Source: Candidatus Aenigmatarchaeota archaeon
GTDB taxonomy: Archaea > Aenigmatarchaeota > Aenigmatarchaeia > QMZP01
DNA: 9,808 bases
NCBI GenBank assembly: GCA_003663445.1
Contig: QMZZ01000008.1
Location: 1-9,808, forward strand
Direction: 5' to 3'
Part shown: positions 6,607-9,808 of the stretch, one piece after another
Position numbering within the stretch: position 1 is the first letter of the stretch
Layout: the number at the start of each line of letters is the position of its first letter
The notes under the pieces: model-generated
The model's input: only the letters and a program-made list of their open reading frames with translations
The model's database searches: none
Told to the model about the DNA's origin: nothing
Program-made: the position numbers and the translations under genes

Positions 6607-7222
6607 CCAGCCTCACCACCTCACCCATTGTAAGCTTCAGGTAGACGGACCTGAGGTTTTGCTTCCCTTTAGGAAGCTTCTCCTTGACTGCTGCCAGGAC
6701 AGCCTCGATATTCTTCTGGATAGCCTCGTCCTGCATATCTTCTGTTCCGACCGGGACCATAATCACAGGAGTCGTTTTCAACACAAGTCTAACAGAATTC
6801 TTCAGGTTATCGATAAGCGGCTTTAGCTGTACATTTGGTGGGACAGGTTTCGGCATCTTTCCTCTCGGTCCCAAAACCTGCCCCCAGGTCTTACCAATCA
6901 GAGGCATCAGGGGTGCTTCTGCAAGGAACCAGTCATATTCGTTTGCGATCTTTTTGAGCTTCTTCTTATCCTTAGCCAACTTCTCTATCTCGGGCTTCTG
7001 GATAACGAGATCGGCTGATGACTTTGCCTGACCGACTAATGAATCAGCAAAAACAGCTACCTTCTGCTCCTTCCCCCTTCCTGCTGGTAAAAGGAGCTCG
7101 ATGGAAAAGCGGTTTTCCGGTTTTGTCAGATCGACACCCTTGAGGTTTATTATAAGATCGAAACTCTGCTTGAACCTCCTGGGTTTTGCCCTTTTTCTTG
7201 CCTCCTGGATTTTTTCTAGCAT
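6596..7222 (-). CDS. rpl1: Large ribosomal subunit protein L1 (uL1)
   Basis: Forms the mobile L1 stalk of the large subunit and helps release deacylated tRNA. The 208 residues match the archaeal family. Landmarks are the N-terminal EARKRAKPRRFKQSFDLIINLKGVDLTKPENRF segment (about 8-40, read in parts), the hinge signature LGPRGKMPKP (117-126), and the C-terminal MGEVVRLDGI. The ATG at 7222 follows AGGAGG (7228-7233) with 5 nt spacing. In methanogens L1 represses translation of its own L1-L10-L12 mRNA by binding a rRNA-like site; here the same three genes follow in order, and an unusual hairpin touches the RBS, so similar control is possible but not shown. It is separated from rpl11 by an unrelated membrane-protein gene. 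Confidence 0.96.
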   Translation of the reverse strand: MLEKIQEARKRAKPRRFKQSFDLIINLKGVDLTKPENRFSIELLLPAGRGKEQKVAVFADSLVGQAKSSADLVIQKPEIEKLAKDKKKLKKIANEYDWFLAEAPLMPLIGKTWGQVLGPRGKMPKPVPPNVQLKPLIDNLKNSVRLVLKTTPVIMVPVGTEDMQDEAIQKNIEAVLAAVKEKLPKGKQNLRSVYLKLTMGEVVRLDGI

Positions 7223-7227
7223 CCCAT

Positions 7228-7243
7228 CCTCCTGCCGAAGCAG
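7228..7243 (-). promoter_or_regulatory. cUUCGg tetraloop hairpin abutting the rpl1 Shine-Dalgarno sequence
   Basis: The minus strand reads CTGC-TTCG-GCAG (7243 to 7232), a perfect 4-bp stem closed by C-G around UUCG, one of the most stable RNA tetraloops. Its last two bases are shared with the AGGAGG Shine-Dalgarno element (7233-7228) of rpl1. Folding would partly occupy or frame the RBS. A role in L1 control is inference; no match to the known L1-binding motif is claimed. Confidence 0.5.
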
Positions 7244-7267
7244 TTTAGCGGATTAAAAGAATTAGGA

Positions 7268-7681
7268 TCAAACCTTTAAATCTTTTCTCAGCTGGTTCAG
7301 CCTGTTCTCGAGCTCTAAAATCTTTGCTGTTAGCAACCTAAGCTCATATTCCAGCCTTTGCTCTATCCCTGCCCTTTTCCTATCCAGATGGAAGAAACGG
7401 TAGTTTTGCTGGACCCTGAGCTTGTCGTGCAGGTCCTCTGCCTCAGAAACCCTCTGATCCACGGCCAGCAGCAATCTATCGAAATCGCGGTTTATCCTTC
7501 TCTTCGCTATTTCTTCTCCGAGCCTGTGAAGACCTAGGGCAATGAAGGAAAAGCCCAGAGCTGTATAGAGCACCATCCAGTTTCCGTTGGAAGCGAGGAT
7601 AACCAAAAGCCCTGCTAAAGCGAAAACTGTCCAGAATACCTTCCCTGCATGCTGCTCGAATGTCTCAAGGAATCGATTCAT
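7268..7681 (-). CDS. Unrecognised two-TM membrane protein with C-terminal coiled coil
   Basis: A 137-residue protein I cannot assign to a family. Residues 1-14 are soluble; two hydrophobic helices follow at about 15-31 and 35-52 with a tight SNGN turn, so both ends should lie on the same side, probably cytosolic since the loop after helix 2 is basic (EEIAKRRINR). The C-terminal half is charged and helical. From 110 to 135 hydrophobic residues fall at 110, 114, 117, 121, 124, 128, 131 and 135, a perfect 4-3 heptad spacing over four heptads, a strong coiled-coil signature. It lies between rpl11 and rpl1, where archaea normally have nothing, but has its own TATA-like box and no Shine-Dalgarno, so it may be transcribed separately. 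A scaffold or ribosome/translocon tether is speculation. Composition looks like that of its neighbours. Confidence 0.85.
   Translation of the reverse strand: MNRFLETFEQHAGKVFWTVFALAGLLVILASNGNWMVLYTALGFSFIALGLHRLGEEIAKRRINRDFDRLLLAVDQRVSEAEDLHDKLRVQQNYRFFHLDRKRAGIEQRLEYELRLLTAKILELENRLNQLRKDLKV
7273..7282 (-). promoter_or_regulatory. Possible internal promoter for rpl1-rpl10-rpl12-alaS
   Basis: The last codons of the 137-aa gene contain the minus-strand element GATTTAAAGG (7282 to 7273). A start site 25 bp downstream (about 7252) would give a leader of about 30 nt holding the hairpin and RBS of rpl1. A second AT-rich candidate, TTTTAATC, lies at 7251-7258 but would leave only a very short leader. 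This is a sequence-based guess. Confidence 0.3.
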
Positions 7682-7701
7682 TACTGAGATATAGTAAAAA
7701 G

Positions 7702-7711
7702 ATTTAAAAAA
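7702..7711 (-). promoter_or_regulatory. Putative TATA box of the two-TM protein, overlapping T-runs after rpl11
   Basis: The minus strand reads TTTTTTAAAT, centred about 24-25 bp before the ATG at 7681, the spacing for a leaderless archaeal transcript. It lies within the 34-bp gap after the rpl11 stop. The T6 here and a following T5 (7696-7700) could also act as an oligo-T terminator for the upstream transcript, so this spot may be the border between two transcription units. Confidence 0.55.
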
Positions 7712-7715
7712 CTTT

Positions 7716-8204
7716 CTATTCCCCTGCCTTTTCTTCCTCTTTCTCCCCTGGTTTTGCCGCTTGCTGTATCTTTCTCTTTTCCTCCTCTGTCAGGGGCCCC
7801 TGCCCAACCGTGACCCCCATCGACCTGGCTGTACCTATCACCTGCTTTAGATAGGGTTCTGCATCAGAACCGAACTTCTTCTTGGCTATCGCCTTTACCT
7901 GTTCCATCGTCAGGTCTCCGACCCTGATCTCACCTGCCTGACCAGAACCCTTTTCTATCCCAAGTTCTCGCTTTATTAGGGCCGAAACAGGTGGTGTCCC
8001 TATCTCTACCTCAAACTCCTTGGTCTCTGTATCCACTTTCACGACCACCGGCACCTTCATCCCCTCAAGTTCCTTGGTCCGGTTGTTGATTTCCTCAACG
8101 ATCTTAGCTATATTTACCTTTAAAGGTCCGAGGCTCGTTCCGATAGGCGGGCCTGGTGTCGCTTTTCCTGCATCGACCAGAAACTTGAAACTAAGCTTCG
8201 GCAT
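7716..8204 (-). CDS. rpl11: Large ribosomal subunit protein L11 (uL11)
   Basis: Binds the GTPase-associated region of 23S rRNA at the stalk base, next to P0. The 162 residues match archaeal L11. The N-terminal domain carries the conserved proline-rich block ATPGPPIGTSLGPLKVNI (15-32), and the rRNA-binding C-terminal domain (about 70-140) contains GTPPVSALIKRELG and GTARSMGVTV. A short charged Lys/Glu tail (about 140-162) follows. The ATG lies 14 bp inside the end of spt5 in another frame, preceded by AAGGAAG, so its translation is probably coupled to spt5. The gene downstream is an unrelated membrane protein rather than rpl1. Confidence 0.96.
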   Translation of the reverse strand: MPKLSFKFLVDAGKATPGPPIGTSLGPLKVNIAKIVEEINNRTKELEGMKVPVVVKVDTETKEFEVEIGTPPVSALIKRELGIEKGSGQAGEIRVGDLTMEQVKAIAKKKFGSDAEPYLKQVIGTARSMGVTVGQGPLTEEEKRKIQQAAKPGEKEEEKAGE

Positions 8205-8640
8205 CTTCCTTCTTTGCAGGCTTCACCACCCTCACGAATTCTGTTGCTATCGTGACAGGTATGGGTATCGCTGCTTCGAGGAGCTCAACGGTAACCTCAT
8301 CCTTCCCTATCCTCTGGACCTTCCCCTTCTCGCCCTTAAAAGGACCTCCGAGGATCTCGACGATATCGCCGAGCTGGAGGGCTATCCTCTCCTTTTTATA
8401 TTCGAGAAAATGCCTTATAGCATCAAGCTCCACCGGCTTATTTATGATCCCTTTCACATGCATCGTTCCTGATACGACCTTTTGGATGGCCGGAAGGCTG
8501 CCCTCAACAAAGATGTATCCCTTTATCTCTGCTGGATGGACTATCGCCTTTATATCGATCCCCTCTGCCCTCGCCTTTGAGCTAAGTAGCTCTGCAACGA
8601 TCTCTTCCCTACCGACCGTTGTCCTGACGATATAGATCAT
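8191..8640 (-). CDS. spt5: Transcription elongation factor Spt5 (NusG homologue)
   Basis: Archaeal Spt5 clamps RNA polymerase across the DNA cleft with Spt4 to raise processivity. From the ATG at 8640 it has 149 residues: an NGN domain (about 1-82, starting MIYIVRTTVGREE, with IKGYIFVEG) and a KOW domain (88-118, GDIVEILGGPFKGEKGKVQRI read in parts), then a short Lys/Glu tail. That is the usual archaeal NGN-KOW size. The frame remains open upstream to 8778, but those 46 codons run antiframe through secE and are rejected. The start overlaps the secE stop as ATGA with no RBS of its own, implying coupling; the 3' end overlaps rpl11 by 14 bp. The secE-spt5-rpl11 order is conserved in archaea, parallel to bacterial secE-nusG-rplK. 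Confidence 0.95.
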   Translation of the reverse strand: MIYIVRTTVGREEIVAELLSSKARAEGIDIKAIVHPAEIKGYIFVEGSLPAIQKVVSGTMHVKGIINKPVELDAIRHFLEYKKERIALQLGDIVEILGGPFKGEKGKVQRIGKDEVTVELLEAAIPIPVTIATEFVRVVKPAKKEDAEA

Positions 8641-8801
8641 ATCCCGAGCAGCACGAATATCAGGAAGATGACAAAGCCGATGATGCCTATCAGCAGGATC
8701 CCAAGACTGCATATCTTGGCTGAGATCATGAACTCGTCCTTTCCTGGTTTTCTCGCTACCTGCATCACCCTCTTCCATTCCCTTAGCTTTTCCCTCAACA
8801 T
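8637..8801 (-). CDS. secE: Protein translocase subunit SecE (Sec61 gamma)
   Basis: Small essential subunit of the SecYE-beta channel. The 54-residue frame is MLREKLREWKRVMQVARKPG, then KDEFMISAKICSLGI, then a hydrophobic C-terminal helix (about 33-53) ending LLGI. The layout is that of archaeal SecE: an amphipathic N-terminal helix, the conserved RKPxxxEF turn, and one tail-anchoring TM helix. The gene is easy to miss because of its size. The ATG overlaps the upstream synthase stop as TGATG, and the TGA overlaps the spt5 ATG as ATGA; a GAGGAG motif lies about 10 nt before the start. Both overlaps and the conserved secE-spt5-rpl11 order support the call. Confidence 0.93.
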   Translation of the reverse strand: MLREKLREWKRVMQVARKPGKDEFMISAKICSLGILLIGIIGFVIFLIFVLLGI

Positions 8802-9808
8802 CACCAACTCCTCTGGATCAGGAATTCTGCGAAAGCCCTTAGCTTTTGCTTGGCCTCTGATTCTGGCAAGATCCTATCGACCTGTTTCCATGCCTTTTCG
8901 ACGATCTCTCTCGATCTTTGCTTAGCGTATTCTATAGAGCCATATTTTTTAATTATCTCCATCGCCCTTTTTATTTTCTGCCTGTCCCGGGTATGGCTGT
9001 CGAGGATCTTAAGCAGTTCCCTTCTTTCCCTTTCCCCTGCCTTTTGGCAAGCATGGATCACCATAAGCGTCCTCTTACCCTCTGTTATATCGTTCCCCCA
9101 TGCCTTTCCGAACCGCTTCCTGTCAGCAATCAAATCCAGAACATCATCCTGGATCTGAAAAGCTATACCGATGGCCTCGGCAAATTCACCTAACCGCTTT
9201 TCCAGCCCAACCGGCTTTTCGAGCAAGCATGCTGCAAGCCTGGCAGAAAGCCTGAGGAGGGTCCCGGATTTCCAGGCACACATCTGCATGTATTCGGCCT
9301 CGGTCGGGACCTTATGGCCCCTATGCCACCAGATATCCAGGGCTTGACCGAGATGGATAGTAGTGAGCTCCTGTGCCCATATCCTGAAAGCCCTCACAGC
9401 CGTTTCAGGTTTCAGGTGCTTCCTGAAAACGAGGAGCGGGACGAAATACATAAAGTTCCCGGCATTTATCGCAATGTCCTCACCGAAGATGAGATGGGTG
9501 CACGGTCTTCCTCTCCTAAGCTTGCCCTGATCCTCGATATCGTCTATCATTATCGATCCCTCATGCGCAAGCTCTATAAGCGGTGTGAACTCCATGAATC
9601 TTTTCGGTCTTCCTCCCAGGGCCTGAATGAAAAGCAGGAAGAGGGCAGGTCTGAAGCGCTTTCCGCCACGATCCAGGAAGTCCCAGATAGGTCTTGATAG
9701 GGCCTCTTCAAGTCCTTTCAGATCCGGCTCATACCTCACCTCCCAGTACTTAAGCCATTCCTGCTCAAGCTTCCTGGGTATGTATTTTTCGATAGCCCTG
9801 TCTATCTC
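8801..9808 (-). CDS. Polyprenyl (geranylgeranyl-type) diphosphate synthase, N-terminus cut by the window edge
   Basis: Trans-isoprenyl diphosphate synthase that extends allylic diphosphates with IPP, giving the C20 chain of archaeal lipids. The frame stays open from the stop at 8801 to the edge at 9808, giving 335 visible residues; a GTG at 9739 would be an artificial start, since the 23 residues before it (EIDRAIEKYIPRKLEQEWLK, then YWE) fit the family N-terminus. Counting from base 9808: RGGKRFRPA about 47-55; first aspartate motif DDIED at 89-93, followed by KLRRGRP; second motif DDVLD at 221-225; GNDITEGKRT at about 238-247. Both catalytic motifs are intact. The region around DDIED, INxxNxxYF, LDIxW and PTEAEYMQM resembles eukaryotic GGPS1 as I recall it. 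It overlaps secE by one base (TGATG). Product length cannot be read reliably. Confidence 0.93.
   Translation of the reverse strand, partial: EIDRAIEKYIPRKLEQEWLKYWEVRYEPDLKGLEEALSRPIWDFLDRGGKRFRPALFLLFIQALGGRPKRFMEFTPLIELAHEGSIMIDDIEDQGKLRRGRPCTHLIFGEDIAINAGNFMYFVPLLVFRKHLKPETAVRAFRIWAQELTTIHLGQALDIWWHRGHKVPTEAEYMQMCAWKSGTLLRLSARLAACLLEKPVGLEKRLGEFAEAIGIAFQIQDDVLDLIADRKRFGKAWGNDITEGKRTLMVIHACQKAGERERRELLKILDSHTRDRQKIKRAMEIIKKYGSIEYAKQRSREIVEKAWKQVDRILPESEAKQKLRAFAEFLIQRSW

Noticed and set aside
6661..6677. Perfect 6-bp hairpin (GCTTCC-CTTTA-GGAAGC) near the 3' end of rpl1
   Set aside because: It lies within coding sequence for KLPKGK, and stems of this length are expected by chance in a window this size; I could not match it to the L1-binding motif.
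8641..8778. 46-codon N-terminal extension of Spt5
   Set aside because: It runs out of frame through secE, which is a conserved gene with its own overlaps; archaeal Spt5 begins at the MIYIVRT start.
9737..9739. GTG at 9739 as the start of the prenyl synthase
   Set aside because: The frame stays open to the window edge and the residues before it look like the family N-terminus, so the gene is cut rather than started here.
1..9808. tRNA, rRNA, CRISPR, IS elements, attachment sites
   Set aside because: I looked for clover-leaf-like elements in the gaps, regularly spaced repeats, terminal inverted repeats and transposase motifs and saw none; gaps between genes are all under 160 bp.

Overview
This window is archaeal. 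The evidence is an archaeal ribosomal stalk operon (L11, L1, P0/L10, L12 ending in a GLSALFG-type tail), a short NGN-KOW Spt5, a 54-residue SecE/Sec61-gamma, an archaeal-type alanyl-tRNA synthetase, an archaeal thiolase/HMG-CoA synthase pair, and TATA-like boxes about 23-27 bp upstream of leaderless starts. Codon use is rich in AGG and ATA, with roughly balanced GC. The lineage cannot be fixed by eye. The compact, overlapping gene layout and a P0 without its tail would fit a small-genome or early-branching (DPANN-like or Altiarchaeota-like) archaeon. Enzymes at both ends of the window suggest it makes its own isoprenoids by the mevalonate route.

Left part (1-1703, minus strand): HMG-CoA synthase is followed by an acetoacetyl-CoA thiolase that is cut by the left edge. 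These are the first two steps of the mevalonate pathway. Divergent from them, across an 86-bp promoter gap, lies a plus-strand pair (1790-2729): a short FMN nitroreductase and a small membrane-anchored protein of unknown function, possibly a degenerate thioredoxin-like domain.

Centre and right (2715-9808, minus strand): a dense information-processing cluster, in transcription order a polyprenyl (geranylgeranyl-type) diphosphate synthase cut by the right edge, secE, spt5, rpl11, an unrecognised two-TM coiled-coil protein, rpl1, rpl10, rpl12 and alaS. Most junctions overlap (TGATG, ATGA, 14 bp, 11 bp, TAATG), which implies translational coupling. The chain is broken only around the 137-aa membrane protein. 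That gene appears to have its own leaderless promoter, and it splits the cluster into secE-spt5-rpl11 and rpl1-rpl10-rpl12-alaS.

The most interesting points are the membrane protein inserted between L11 and L1, the missing acidic tail of P0, the eukaryotic GGPS1-like prenyl synthase immediately upstream of secE (a place where ftsZ often sits in Euryarchaeota), a cUUCGg hairpin abutting the L1 ribosome-binding site, and the unknown small protein behind the nitroreductase. No RNA genes, CRISPR arrays or mobile elements were seen.
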